DNA of 64,000 nucleotides from Lytechinus variegatus (GCF_018143015.1 NC_054741.1:59827197-59891196), one strand, 5' to 3'. Positions 31,128-43,194 are shown, counted from the stretch's first letter. Program-made: numbers and translations. Notes: generated from the sequence alone by a model not told the origin.

Positions 31128-32184
31128 CAGGCGCGCCGGAACACTTTCAGTTTTGGGGGGGCAAAATCCCGAAGGGGGCACAATATTTTTGACAGCGTGA
31201 GATACCGAAGCGATCGAGCGGGAGAGGCTATGGGACCCCCCCCCCCCCCCCCACGGTAAGGATTTTGTGTAAAAAATTAGTATAAAAGTTGCGTTTCTAA
31301 GTGCATTCAAAAATGAATTTCTTGAGAATTAAACAGTCTTGGAGTTCTTTTTGCTCCTTCTGTTTCCTCCCTTCTGACCCAGCCTGGTGTTTCTTCATGA
31401 CCAGGGTCGCAGTTCCAGCAAATTACGAGCCTTATTGCAAACGAAATTGTTTCAAACCAACGTTATATAGGCCTTTTAAAGACTTTAAGATGACAAACAT
31501 GACCGTACGAGCCGGGGCCGCCGATCGAGAGGGCAAAATTCACAAAATTCGCCAAAAGTGTGCACGAAATCCTTCAATTTTATTCTAGAAAATGCAAAAG
31601 CTCCCCCATCACAAATCCCCTCGCTCTTACGTTTCTTCGAAAATTTAGGTCTTGCAGCCCCACCCACTCCCGGGTTGTTTTTTTTTTATTTTTGCAAACG
31701 TCCATGAATAACAAAAGCTGGGATGAACCAGAGAACATAGCTGCCATCTCGATCTGATTAGTAACAGGTAATGGGAAGAAGTTTTGGAATCTAAAATACA
31801 TTAAGTGCTATATATGAGCTGAAATAGTATCAGACAAAACGCCTTCCAATCATGCCAATGAAAAGGAATAGAGGAAAATACGGGGCTGTGAAAATATCTT
31901 AAGATTTTTTTTATATAGTAGAGCAGTACTGTAACGCTTTTTTTTTCTTTTATATTCTTTACATTTTTATTCATATCTCGGATAATATGAGTCCGGTCAA
32001 GAAGACACTTTCACAGATGATTTTAGTTTTTCATGTCTAAACATTATCTCTAAGTTGCTTTCGAGTTGGATTCACCATTTTTACAAATAATAAATTATAA
32101 TCCTCTACACATGATTATTCTGAGTGTAATTTTCTGATAACATGTCTATATTGAGTTTGAATGACCTTGGTATTTTCTTTAGGG

Positions 32185-32585
32185 CGCTGAATTGTTATTA
32201 TTATTTGTTTGGCGTCACCTGTGCCTGGGAGGCGAAAAGCGAACTGAATCACTATGATCCACAGGTCTCTCCTCCCGATATAACTGATTGGGGGGGGGGG
32301 TGCAGGTGGACCTCGACACCGGGGTTTCCCCCTATACGAATAGTGCAGTGGGTTCTTAACGTGCAAGGGTGGTGACTCTCCTCTACACGGGGCCTCCATT
32401 TAACGTCCTATCCGAGGGACGGAGTGTTTTCCATTGTAACATAGCCTGCATCTATGAAACATGGGAGAGACGTTTACACACAACGCACTGACTTCAGTCA
32501 TCCGCCCAGGGTGGACTCGAACCTACGATCTTTGGTTCGACTTCGACGGGCAGACGCGTTACCGACTGAGCCAACACAGCTCTCT
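32185..32585 (-). mobile_element. tRNA-derived SINE, inverted copy
   Basis: Reverse complement of the SINE at 29005-29405, with the B box appearing as GGACTCGAACC near 32513. It was carried along by the unit rather than inserted separately. Confidence 0.85.
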
Positions 32586-32763
32586 TGTTATCACTGTATT
32601 AACTCAATTCATATTTAGTTGAAAATGAAATAATTGAAACAAGTTTCTCGAGATGTTATGGTTTCTGGGCTTGACAGCTATGACATAGATTCCATATCTT
32701 GCTCGAGTAACTAGTGTTCACGCGCGTTAGTGATATCGGGTCCGGTCTGAGCGTTTCTGGGCG

Positions 32764-33484
32764 AGGAGAGACCTGTGGATCATAGTGATTCAGTTCGCTT
32801 TTCGCCTCCCAGGCACAGGTGACGCCAAACAAATAATAATAACAATTCAGCGCCCTAAAGAAAATACCAAGGTCATTCAAACTCAATATAGACATGTTAT
32901 CAGAAAATTACACTCAGAATAATCATGTGTAGAGGATTATAATTTATTATTTGTAAAAATGGTGAATCCAACTCGAAAGCAACTTAGAGATAATGTTTAG
33001 ACATGAAAAACTAAAATCATCTGTGAAAGTGTCTTCTTGACCGGACTCATATTATCCGAGATATGAATAAAAATGTAAAGAATATAAAAGAAAAAAAAAG
33101 CGTTACAGTACTGCTCTACTATATAAAAAAAATCTTAAGATATTTTCACAGCCCCGTATTTTCCTCTATTCCTTTTCATTGGCATGATTGGAAGGCGTTT
33201 TGTCCGATACTATTTCAGCTCATATATAGCACTTAATGTATTTTAGATTCCAAAACTTCTTCCCATTACCTGTTACTAATCAGATCGAGATGGCATGCTA
33301 TGTTCTCTGGTTCATCCCAGCTTTTGTTATTCATGGACGTTTGCAAAAATAAAAAAAAAAACCCGGGAGTGGGTGGGGCTGCAAGACCTAAATTTTCGAA
33401 GAAACGTAAGAGCGAGGGGATTTGTGATGGGGGAGCTTTTGCATTTTGCCCCCCCCCAAAACTGAAAGTGTTCCGGCGCGCCTG
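32764..33484 (+). repeat. Internally deleted plus-strand unit remnant
   Basis: Starts inside the SINE tail (matching 29315 onward), follows the unit to GGGAGCTTTTGCATTTT, then jumps to GCCCCCCCCCAAAACTG and the right end CGGCGCGCCTG. Both a 5' truncation and a ~430-bp internal deletion are seen. Confidence 0.8.
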
Positions 33485-33908
33485 GACGACACAGCCAGCA
33501 TCATAGAATTATAAACCTAATCATTGATGGACCACTATCAATTTGCCATTCGCTTTTAGTCTGAAATGTATTCATTAAAAGGTTAAACGTTATCACACTG
33601 TAATAAGATGGAAAGGGGGCTTATCAAAGCTATGTTTCACAGAGGAACTGTTCGTCAAAAGACGCGAGGCTTACTATGATAGTGTATTTGCCCCGTCAGG
33701 GGCAAAATTTTTTCATTTTTGAAAATGGAAATGACAATTTTCAGACAGAAAAATGCCTTCATTTACTTTTGTACTTAAATAATTTATCATTTTTCATCTT
33801 TCAGGGGGGCACGTTGGGGGGGGGGGGCAAAATCTCGTTTTGCCCCCCCCAAAATTTTATTTGGGGGGGCAAGTGCCCCCCCTGCCCCCCCGCTTCCGGC
33901 GCCCTTGC

Positions 33909-35331
33909 GTACGGTCATGTTTGTCATCTTAAAGTCTTTAAAAGGCCTATATAACGTTTGTTTGAAACAATTTCGTTTGCAATAAGGCTCGTAATTTGCT
34001 GGAACTGCGACCCTGGTCATGAAGAAACACCAGGCTGGGTCAGAAGGGAGGAAACAGAAGGAGCAAAAAGAACTCCAAGACTGTTTAATTCTCAAGAAAT
34101 TCATTTTTGAATGCACTTAGAAACGCAACTTTTATACTAATTTTTTACACAAAATCCTTACCGTGGGGGGGGGGGGGGGGGGGGTCCCATAGCCTCTCCC
34201 GCTCGATCGCTTCGGTATCTCACGCTGTCAAAAATATTGTGCCCCCTTCGGGATTTTGCCCCCCCAAAACTGAAAGTGTTCCGGCGCGCCTGAAGGTCAT
34301 TCAAACTCAATATAGACATGTTATCAGAAAATTACACTCAGAATAATCATGTGTAGAGGATTATAATTTATTATTTGTAAAAATGGTGAATCCCACTCGA
34401 AAGCAACTTAGAGATAATGTTTAGACATGAAAAACTAAAATCATCTGTGAAAGTGTCTTCTTGACCGGACTCATATTATCCGAGATATGAATAAAAATGT
34501 AAAGAATATAAAAGAAAAAAAAGCGTTACAGTACTGCTCTACTATATAAAAAAAAATCTTAAGATATTTTCACAGCCCCGTATTTTCCTCTATTCCTTTT
34601 CATTGGCATGATTGGAAGGCGTTTTGTCTGATACTATTTCAGCTCATATATAGCACTTAATGTATTTTAGATTCCAAAACTTCTTCCCATTACCTGTTAC
34701 TAATCAGATCGAGATGGCAGCTATGTTCTCTGGTTCATCCCAGCTTTTGTTATTCATGGACGTTTGCAAAAATAAAAAAAAAAACCCGGGAGTGGGTGGG
34801 GCTGCAAGACCTAAATTTTCGAAGAAACGTAAGAGCGAGGGGATTTGTGATGGGGGAGCTTTTGCATTTTCTAGAATAAAATTGAAGGATTTCGTGCACA
34901 CTTTTGGTGAATTTTGTGAATTTTGCCCTCTCGATCGGCGGCCCCGGCTCGTACGGTCATGTTTGTCATCTTAAAGTCTTTAAAAGGCCTATATAACATT
35001 GGTTTGAAACAATTTCGTTTGCAATAAGGCTCGTAATTTGCTGGAACTGCGACCCTGGTCATGAAGAAACACCAGGCTGGGTCAGAAGGGAGGAAACAGA
35101 AGGAGCAAAAAGAACTCCAAGACTGTTTAATTCTCAAGAAATTCATTTTTGAATGCACTTAGAAACGCAACTTTTATACTAATTTTTTACACAAAATCCT
35201 TACCGTGGGGGGGGGGTGGGGGTCCCATAGCCTCTCCCGCTCGATCGCTTCGGTATCTCACGCTGTCAAAAATATTGTGCCCCCTTCGGGATTTTGCCCC
35301 CCCCAAAACTGAAAGTGTTCCGGCGCGCCTG
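33909..35331 (+). repeat. Two plus-strand right parts in tandem
   Basis: 33909-34292 starts within the unit (CGTACGGTCATG, the first C at 33908/33909) and ends GCGCGCCTG. 34293-35331 then starts AAGGTCAT and runs to the outer right end. Near-identical to 29421-30464 except for G-run lengths. Confidence 0.85.
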
Positions 35332-35339
35332 GGTGGTGA

Positions 35340-36330
35340 TACTGTTTAAAGAGCAAACGAATAGCAATATGAGTGGAAAACTAGTATGCCATTCTGAAAT
35401 ATAATATAAGATTTGGTCACGGTGGAACTAAGATGGATTTTGACCGAGCAATAGAGGCATAAGCTCAACGTTGTGATCTCGAGGGGTCTGAAAATACAGA
35501 GACCTTTCAAACAGGTGAACTACAAAGCTCGAAATAGAAAACAGTCAAGCACATGAACACATTTTTTTTTTTGGGGGGGGGCATATATAGAATATCTAGC
35601 TGCAAAAGTAACTGAGTGCAAAATTTGGTGAAAATGACATGGATTTCATTTTAACTGTGGAACATCCTGCATGGGTTCATAGAGATTTCCCATACATAGG
35701 GCCTAATAATAATAGTAATAATATAGTGTTATTGTTGCTGTTTGAGCTTTACGGCGTTCATTATTTTTATCATTTTAAAAAAGAATTTTACCTTTTCCCC
35801 ACTCAACTCTATTTTGGGTCACATTGTTATAGCAGACTAAAGGATGATAATTATTCCTCTGTTTCAAATGCTCCTCCTTGCTTCCATTGCTTCAATGTTT
35901 GTTTCTATTTAAATATATCTAAATGTGAATTAATGAAATTTAAATCCATTGTAACATGTTTAATGTTAAATGATAATCATTGTAAACTACATCATCAACC
36001 GGTGATGAAATAACCTTTTGGCTATCCCTATATAGCTTCCCACGAGAGTTGAATGGTCTTTTAATATGAATTTGTTATTTCTTTGCCAGAAATTAAATAA
36101 ATGAATAAGAAAGATTATTGGTTTGGGTAGACCTTAAGTTATTTTCAAGTAAAAAAAAATAAAAGAGAGGCATAACACCCTTCAGTTGGTATCAGGCGTG
36201 GATCTTTTTTATTTATTTTTAAAAGTTATTCGGAACCGTATTCCGAACTTATTTGATCGGTGGAATATAAAGAAATTCAGCTCGCAATTAACGCTTGCAT
36301 TTACTTTTTAGTTATATACCTATCCTGGTT
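35340..36330. other. Intergenic with small repeat fragments
   Basis: Contains a fragment of the 27689 foldback family (about 35545-35640) and, from about 36270, degraded AGCTCGCAATTAACGCTTGC modules of the hAT copy A/B family. The open stretch at 35639-36013 was not recognised and is AT rich. Confidence 0.5.
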
Positions 36331-36607
36331 CACTAGCGTACCTAACAGGGGGGGGGCAGACTGCCCCCCCCCTCCCCTGACGAGTCACAACTGATCCATT
36401 TATAATGTAAAAATGCAATGAAAACATACCTGTGCCCCCTCTTTTGAACCTGAAGACCTTTTTTTTTGCTTGTCAATTTTTTCGGGAAAGAAATCCTTTA
36501 TTTTTGTTGAAGAACTTTTTTATTTTTGCTTGTCAAATTTTTCGAGGACAAAATCTCCTCCAGAAATTTTGCCCCCCCCCCCTTGGAAAATCCTAGTTAC
36601 GCCACTG
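36331..36607. mobile_element. Short hAT-like MITE with G/C-run arms
   Basis: Ends CACTAGCGTACC and inverted CAGTGGCGTAACTAGG, flanked by TCCTGGTT (36323-36330) and TCCCGGTT (36608-36615), 7 of 8 identical. G and C runs lie near each end. It is nested in an older fragment of the CpG-motif hAT family. Confidence 0.7.
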
Positions 36608-36769
36608 TCCCGGTTACAAAAAGAAACTTCTCATAGTGTCCAGTTATTGTGCTCGCATTATTTGATTGGTGAGATATGTATCCTTTTCATTAATCATGGA
36701 AAACAGTCCGACAGGTCCCTTTTCACAATTTTGAATTAAGGTGTTTCATATAAATGTAAACGCTCTCAC

Positions 36770-36880
36770 ATTCAATGTTTCCGAGGTTTGCACAGAGACT
36801 TCTTTCTCACATTTTTTTATCATATAATGTAATAAAAAATGACAAATAAGTCCATGTGCAAACCTCGGAAACATTGAACG
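36770..36880. repeat. Unit-border hairpin, unit 1
   Basis: ATTCAATGTTTCCGAGGTTT GCAC pairs with GTGCAAACCTCGGAAACATT GAACG across about 60 nt. Equivalent hairpins are at 45491-45597 and 50788-50900. Confidence 0.85.
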
Positions 36881-38019
36881 TTTATATTTTTATGAAACAC
36901 CTTAAATCAAAATTGTTTTATAAACTGTCAGATGTCTCTTTTACAATAACACGTTTTGACCATGATTTACTATTGATCACACCATTCAAAGCGCCCTCTG
37001 ATATGGATTGTTTGGAATTCATACAGTTTTGTCATGCTTGTGATCCAAAAACACAAGACAATTTTGTCGTACAAAAGCCTCCCGCCGTTATGATTTTTAC
37101 GGTATATGTTCTTCTCTCGAAAAGATAGAATTAAAGGGGTAATCCAGGCTGAAGTATTACGATTTGAACAGATAAAGAATATCAGACAAACAATACAAGG
37201 AAGAATCGGACAAGGGCTGACGAATGACATTGATACATTTGTTGAGCGTTCTATTTCATGTAGTATTGTTTTATGATATTTTATTACTTCCTCTTAATAT
37301 GATTTTACAATTTCAAAAATCACAAAACAATATATTCACAAAGTATCGCATATAGAAAACAAATAAGAGAATATAAATTCATATCAAAATTATCTAAAAA
37401 CAATACAACAGTATAATTTCTTCAAAATATTAACACGAAAATATTTTTATGTCAAAATGTATAACTTTTTTTTAAAGTGCATGATATAAAAACAAACAAA
37501 CAAAAAACTGCGGCAATACTTATATCAAATCAAATTATGACTTTTTTCATGAAACTCTTTATGATCCTCAAGAGGAAGGTTAAAAATTATATTTTTGTTT
37601 TAAATAATGTTTTATTTCTTCCTCGTAATATGATTTTACAATTCCAAATATCGCGAAACAAGTTAATCACAAAAACAAAAACAGATAAGAGCATATAAAT
37701 TCATATCAAACTTATCTCAAATCAATATAACTACACTAATTTCTTCAAAACATTAAGTTTTAACCCGAATATATATGTTTTTGTTTTGTGTGAAACTCTT
37801 ATAACTTTTCCCAAAAAAAGTACATAACGTAGAATAAAATTATTTCAATATTTATATCATGTTAATATCTAAATTATGTCAAATCAAATAAACTACTTTT
37901 TCATGAAACTCTATGATCCTTAAGAGGAAGGTTACATACATCTTTCACTCACCCACGCACCTCACACTCCCTACCACACACACATACCACCCCAAAACAC
38001 CAACCTAAATATTTCTCAC

Positions 38020-40252
38020 CATACAGCAGCCTTTTAATCCACATGATTCTCTGAGTTTTAATGAAAACTTCATAATTAGCTACTTTGAGTCCCCCTGCAC
38101 AATAATCTTGATATATAATTTTCCGTTTTATTCTGTAATTTACACCCCAAATGAAATTAAAAGAATTTTTTCAATTTCTTTAAAGATATTTCGAGGAACT
38201 GAAATAAGAGAAGAAACATATTTTAATTTTGAAAATACATTCATTTTTAACAATCTAATTTTACCAAACATTGTCAGATCTCGTTGCTTCCACCATCCAA
38301 TTAATCTTTTGATTATACTCAAAATATTCTTATAATTTAAGTCATCTTTTCTTTGGAGTCTCGTGAAAAATATACCACTAAAATTTGTATATATTGCATT
38401 CTATGTCCAAACAGAGGTAAAACCGGCCTATCACATTCTTCCCCCAACCACATAAAATTTGTCTTATCCATGTTTATTTTTAAACCACTCAATTTCTCAA
38501 ACTCTCCGAAGACTTTCTTCACCCTATTAACTGAGTACGTGTCTTTTAGAAACAATGTACAATCATTTGCGTACAATACTTGTTTTATTTTTCTTTCACC
38601 AAATCCAATCCCTTCAATACCCGGATCATTTCGAATAAAATTAGTAAGTAATTCAATAACTATACATAATAAATAAATAAGGAGAGAGGGGATCTGCTTG
38701 TCTTACTCCTCTTTTAACCTCAAAATATCGAGTTGAGTGTCCCCCATTTATCACACAGCTACTAGCATCATTATAAAGAATTATAAGCCAAGAGCACAAT
38801 ACATTACCAAATCCAAAATATTCAAATGCTTTAAATAGAAGTCTATGTGACATACAATCAAATGCTTTTCGAAATTTACAGCAATTACAAATCCTACTGG
38901 CTGATATAAGGATTGAATTCCTTGAATTCCATTGTGAAAATTATGATGTTCTAAGTCTTTAACATCCTTTTCTAATTTTTCAACGTTTGCTTTTCTAATT
39001 GCTGCTTTTTTATGAGAGAATTTCATAATATATTTTGTAAGTTTCATTTGGAAAAATCCCAAAATTTAATTTTACGATTTATTTGGTCTCACCAGGTTCC
39101 CTCTATTTCAGAAACCTCAATTTTTATCCCTTCTACCAATTCATGCTCCCCTCCCCGTTCGCGTCTCCCTCTCTCGTTCCCTTTCCTTCTTTTCTTTTCT
39201 CTGCCCTTTCCTTTGTATTGCTTATTGTATTGTATTTTTGTCTATAAGCGTATCATGCCTGTGATTCATGGGCTGAACTTCACTATCTTAATATATTCGA
39301 AGTAACTCAATTTGAAAATGAAATCATATGGAATAATTCAAATATAAAACATGAAAACAAGTTACTGTATTTCAGAAAATGGTACGATAAGGGTATAGTT
39401 AAAGTACACCATTTAATTGAAAATGGTTCATGGAAAAACTCCGAAAGTATTACAGACTTACTGTCGATGAATTCTCTTTGTATCTTATTTCAATATGCTA
39501 AAATTAAAACTGCTTTTCCAAAATATTGGTTCGATAAATTGAACACTGCTCAGCTTGAAAATCACCATGATCAACCAACGCAAAACGACAAATTTATTCA
39601 AATTAAAACTGGTGACTCAATTGACATTACAATATCAAAAACAAAGCAATTCTACACATATTTTGTAGATATAAAAAAGAATTTACACCCAACGGTGTTA
39701 TATTTTTGGCAAGACAGTCTATCACTTGCAGAAGATTATGATTGGAGTAAATTGCTAAAATTTAAGTTTGGAAAATTATTTAATAACAGAGTTAAACAAT
39801 ATAATTTCAAATTGCTGCATCGGATTTTGCCGTACAAAGAGAATTTAGTTCGATGGAATATCACATCAGACATGACTTGTAACCATTGTAAACAAATTGA
39901 AATTTTAGATCATGTTTTGTTGTATTGTCCACATGTGAATTTATTTTGGCAAAAACTACGGTATTTTATCAAGATCCAGTTTAATGTCAATATTCGGATT
40001 AATGAGAAAACACTATTGATTGGCCACGATGTTGAAAATGAAAACATGGCTTTTCTTAATGTAATTTTGGTTTTCGCACAATATACGATTTATAGAGTCT
40101 ATATGTTGGCTCAGTTCACTTCAAAAAAATTCAGTTATTTTTCTATGTTGTCAGATTTCAAGAGAGAATTAGTCATTAATTTAAGATTTCTTGAAAAGAG
40201 TAATGAGATAAAACTAACAGAAAAACAGTACAACGAAATCAAAAGCCTGTGA
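38020..40252. pseudogene. Tx1/L1-like LINE with inverted 5' part (twin priming)
   Basis: On the minus strand from about 39090 to 38020 come, in element order, a linker (KLTKYIMKFSHKKAAIRK), RT palm pieces (YFGFGNVLCSW, SCVINGGHSTRYFEVKRGVR), the catalytic motif as YAND instead of YADD, FGEFEKLSGLKINMDKTNFM and YCAGGLKVANYE. On the plus strand from about 39296 to the stop at 40252 come LLYFRKWYDKGIV and a zinc-finger-like NHCKQIEILDHVLLYCPHVN, the C-terminal end of the same ORF2. The order left to right (inverted part, then sense 3' part) is what twin priming produces. Frameshifts are present; it is dead. Confidence 0.85.
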
Positions 40253-40570
40253 AATGTGAAACTAATTATATATATATCGTTTGTGTTTTGTTTATTGATT
40301 TCAATGTAAAAGAGTAACAATATAAAAAAAATGCCTGTGATCCAATTACATAAGACAATTTTGTCGTTCAAAAGCCCCCCGTTATGATTTTCGTACAAAA
40401 CCTCCCGTTATGGTTTTACAGGATGTATTTTCTCTCGAAAAGACAGAATTAAAAGGGTACTCTAGGCTGAAGATGATATAAACAAACAAACAAACAGTCA
40501 AACAATACACGGAAGATCTAATGAAAGTCGGACAAGGGCTGACAAATTACATTTTAAAGTATGTCAGTAT

Positions 40571-41309
40571 TTTGGTTATACATGTCTTTCTGAATTTTCA
40601 ATGAGCAATCTAAGGATATATCCCCACATGTTCTTTCGTATTTTACATGGAATAAGGTTTATTAATATTATATCATGTCCTCCAAGAAATAAAAGAGATG
40701 GATTTATAACTGATGTTATTTCATATGCTGGATAAGTTTATGAAATAAAAATGTTTAAAAACTCGTCATTCAATCAAAGTCCCAAAAGTTTCTCAAAGAT
40801 TAAAGATTCTACACTGGGGGGGGGGGGGGGGGGTCCCGTTTCTGATCGCACCAACTTTTCATTAGATAATCTTTAAAGGCCCTTTCTTGGTTTACACAAA
40901 GGCTATCTCATCTTACCTTATAAATCTGTACATAAATCACCCTCATTGTACACATCATCAAGCTCAATTCATTTAAGCATTATCATTTTGTCTTGGGATT
41001 GGACCTAGTTAAAATAAGTTTCAGATATAGACTAAATGAAATGACCAATTTTAAAGAGGAATCCAACCGGAACGAAAACTTGTTTTTAGAGGGAAAAGAA
41101 AAATCAGACAAGCTGACAGGTAAAGGTTAAAAACAATATTACACAAACTGTAAGAAAGTTATGATTTTTTAAAAGTTGTAAATATTGTAAATCACTTTAC
41201 CCATGGGAACTTCAAATTGGCTGCATACGTGATGTCATAGTGAAATAAGGCAAGGACTGTTAAAATGGCTAATCGAAAAGAAAAAGAAATTCTAAAAAAA
41301 AAAAACTTG
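40571..41309 (+). other. Unit 1 spacer before the 236-bp repeats
   Basis: Matches unit 2 (about 45720-46260) and unit 3 (about 51250-51850). It includes a G run near 40817-40834 and the empty target site ACTTTACCCATGGG at 41194-41207 that is filled by a MITE in units 2 and 3. No gene. Confidence 0.7.
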
Positions 41310-41960
41310 TAATTATGATTTTCTTTCATGAGAAAATGAATCAACTGTCCCATGCAGGGGAATGGGTACTTAGGAGAAACCAGAATGGGTACTTAGGAGA
41401 AACCACAAACCCATGATATTTCAGTACATGGCCTTTGGGAAAGTCATACCCCTTGTCATAATTAACTTATCCAGTTGAAAATAAATAAATAAATGAATAC
41501 TTATCCAATTGAAAGGAAATAAAAAATTCTCAAAATTTTTACTTGTAATTTTGATTTTCTTTCATGAGAAAATGAATCAACTGTCCCATGCAGGGGAATG
41601 GGTACTTAGGAGAAACCAGAATGGGTACTTAGGAGAAACCACAAACCCATGATATTTCAGTACATGGCCTTTGGGAAAGTCATACCCCTTGTCATAATTA
41701 ACTTATCCAGTTGAAAATAAATAAATAAATGAATACTTATCCAATTGAAAGGAAATAAAAAATTCTCAAAATTTTTACTTGTAATTTTGATTTTCTTTCA
41801 TGAGAAAATGAATCAACTGTCCCATGCAGGGGAATGGGTACTTAGGAGAAACCAGAATTGGTACTTAGGAGAAACCACAAACCCATGATAATTCAGTACA
41901 TGGCCTTTGGGAAAGTTTTCCTTATACCCCTTGTCATAATTTACTTATCCAGTTGCCAAT
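41310..41960 (+). repeat. 236-bp tandem repeat, about 2.7 copies, only in unit 1
   Basis: Repeat starts (GATTTTCTTTCATGAG) at 41317, 41553 and 41789 give a period of 236. Each contains GGGTACTTAGGAGAAACCA twice. Copies 1 and 2 are almost identical. Units 2 and 3 have a single related copy. It ends about 680 bp upstream of the TMEM79-like start. Confidence 0.9.
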
Positions 41961-42636
41961 TTAAAATCTATATAGTCTTTTGAAGCACCCATAACTTTCT
42001 TATCCGTTTGTTCGATTTCTTTCAAACTTTCACCATCCTGTTTTATTTATTTTTTTCCTCTCCAACACGACATTTTATGACCAATTCTAGATTTCCCTTT
42101 AAGTTCCCCATACAAACTCTTTGGCAGGCATTCCAATCACGTATACATACCCTTGCTCCCAAGCTTTATGTGAATTATTTTTTTCCAAAGACAGAGAAAA
42201 TCCTACACAAAATACACTGTAAACATACTTTAAAAAATCTCTCTTCTGTGTTGAGAGATCAAAGTCCAGATCAAAGGTGAAGTTCAGACTTGGCCCTTTT
42301 TAGGCACTCCTATTCATGAGCATATCACATTCTATTGATTGAAATACAGCTCAGTAAACGCAGACTTACGATTCTGGATTCAATCAAAACACCAGGTCTG
42401 CAGAAGTGTATAACCTTAAATCTTGATGCGCTATACTGTTATTCTGCTTTAGCTCCGTCAAACAAACTCAGCTCGCTGTAAGTATAAGTTGCTTATGAAC
42501 ATATCAAAACAGCTGGTCAACTACAAACGGTTTCTTACTAAGAGGGACTAAGAACGGGGACTAAGGGTTGTCGAAAAACTGTTGTCTGTGTAATTCTATC
42601 AGTTTCCATTTCCGAAACAGGTCTTAATCTTCCAAC

Positions 42637-43194
42637 ATGTTTCAAGGTCAACAATGGACAGTGGTGAAGTTTGCATCCATTGCAATAGCATTCATGGCCT
42701 TCGTTCTTTACCTCTACCAGGCAGGTTCTCTTCCATTTATACCAACCAAAAACGCCCCGAAGTCGGATAGCGAGCGTCTGACCTATGCTTTCCGTTGCCT
42801 GGCATTTTCTATCCTGCCCCTCTACATGGGCATCAGAGCTGTTAAAAACAAACGATTCAGTAACATCGACACCCTCGGGGCAGATCCGACTGCAACGGTC
42901 GACCCCGTCAAACATCGAGACTTCTTGACCCGCCAAAGGAATCTCCAGAATACCTTGGAGCAGACAGTCTTACACATCGGAGCAGTCCTAGCCCTGGCAT
43001 CAAGTCTCCCACTTGATCAACTCTCCGTGATACCCGTCTTGGTCGTCCTCTTCGTCATCGGTCGGATCACCTTCTATATTGGATATCTTTACTTTGATAA
43101 CCAACTTTACAGAGGGTTTGGTTTTGGCGTAACATTCATTCCATCTGTAGTTGGCCTTGGTTATGCCCTCTTTATCATAATTTTTCGAAATTAG
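42637..43194 (+). CDS. MAPEG-domain membrane protein, TMEM79-like, copy 1
   Basis: An intact single-exon frame of 185 residues. Hydrophobic segments at about 9-29, 48-69, 107-126, 129-153 and 161-183 indicate a multi-pass membrane protein. R101-x3-N105-x2-E108 is the MAPEG signature and R143-x2-[F146]-x2-GY resembles the second MAPEG motif (RxxYxxGY), with Phe where copies 2 and 3 have Tyr. The N-terminal LPFIPTKNAP and the YAFRCLAFSILP region resemble TMEM79 (mattrin), whose mammalian form has a longer N terminus; glutathione activity is unproven. The ATG is in good context (CCAACATG), 9 nt after a possible acceptor (CCGAAACAG). Nine residues differ from copy 2. A possible poly(A) signal is at 43869. 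Confidence 0.82.
   Translation: MFQGQQWTVVKFASIAIAFMAFVLYLYQAGSLPFIPTKNAPKSDSERLTYAFRCLAFSILPLYMGIRAVKNKRFSNIDTLGADPTATVDPVKHRDFLTRQRNLQNTLEQTVLHIGAVLALASSLPLDQLSVIPVLVVLFVIGRITFYIGYLYFDNQLYRGFGFGVTFIPSVVGLGYALFIIIFRN

Larger units (their letters stand above)
31128..33908 (-). repeat. Inverted unit, interrupted
   Basis: 31128-32763 is the reverse complement of about 28826-30464 and 33485-33908 that of 28392-28812, so together they are one inverted unit. It is split by a plus-strand unit remnant (32764-33484), with about 15 bp of the host unit missing at the join. Confidence 0.85.
28392..35331. mobile_element. 6.9-kb composite hAT-like element made of nested and inverted copies of one unit
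   Basis: The whole is bounded by an 8-bp direct repeat GGTGGTGA (28384-28391 and 35332-35339) and by inverted ends CAAGGGCGCCGGAAGC (left) and CAGGCGCGCCGGAACAC (right, reverse-complemented). Inside are six full or partial copies of a 2.07-kb unit: 28392-30464 (+, complete), 30465-31127 (-), 31128-33908 (-, interrupted), 32764-33484 (+, deleted), 33909-34292 (+) and 34293-35331 (+). Internal copies are nearly identical. No transposase frame is visible, so movement would need an enzyme from elsewhere. Confidence 0.88.

Noticed and set aside
42538..42936. Minus-strand frames opposite each TMEM79-like gene (also 48359-48736 and 53066-53443)
   Set aside because: They repeat in all three copies only because the sense genes are near-identical; no recognisable domain, and the sense frame has MAPEG motifs.
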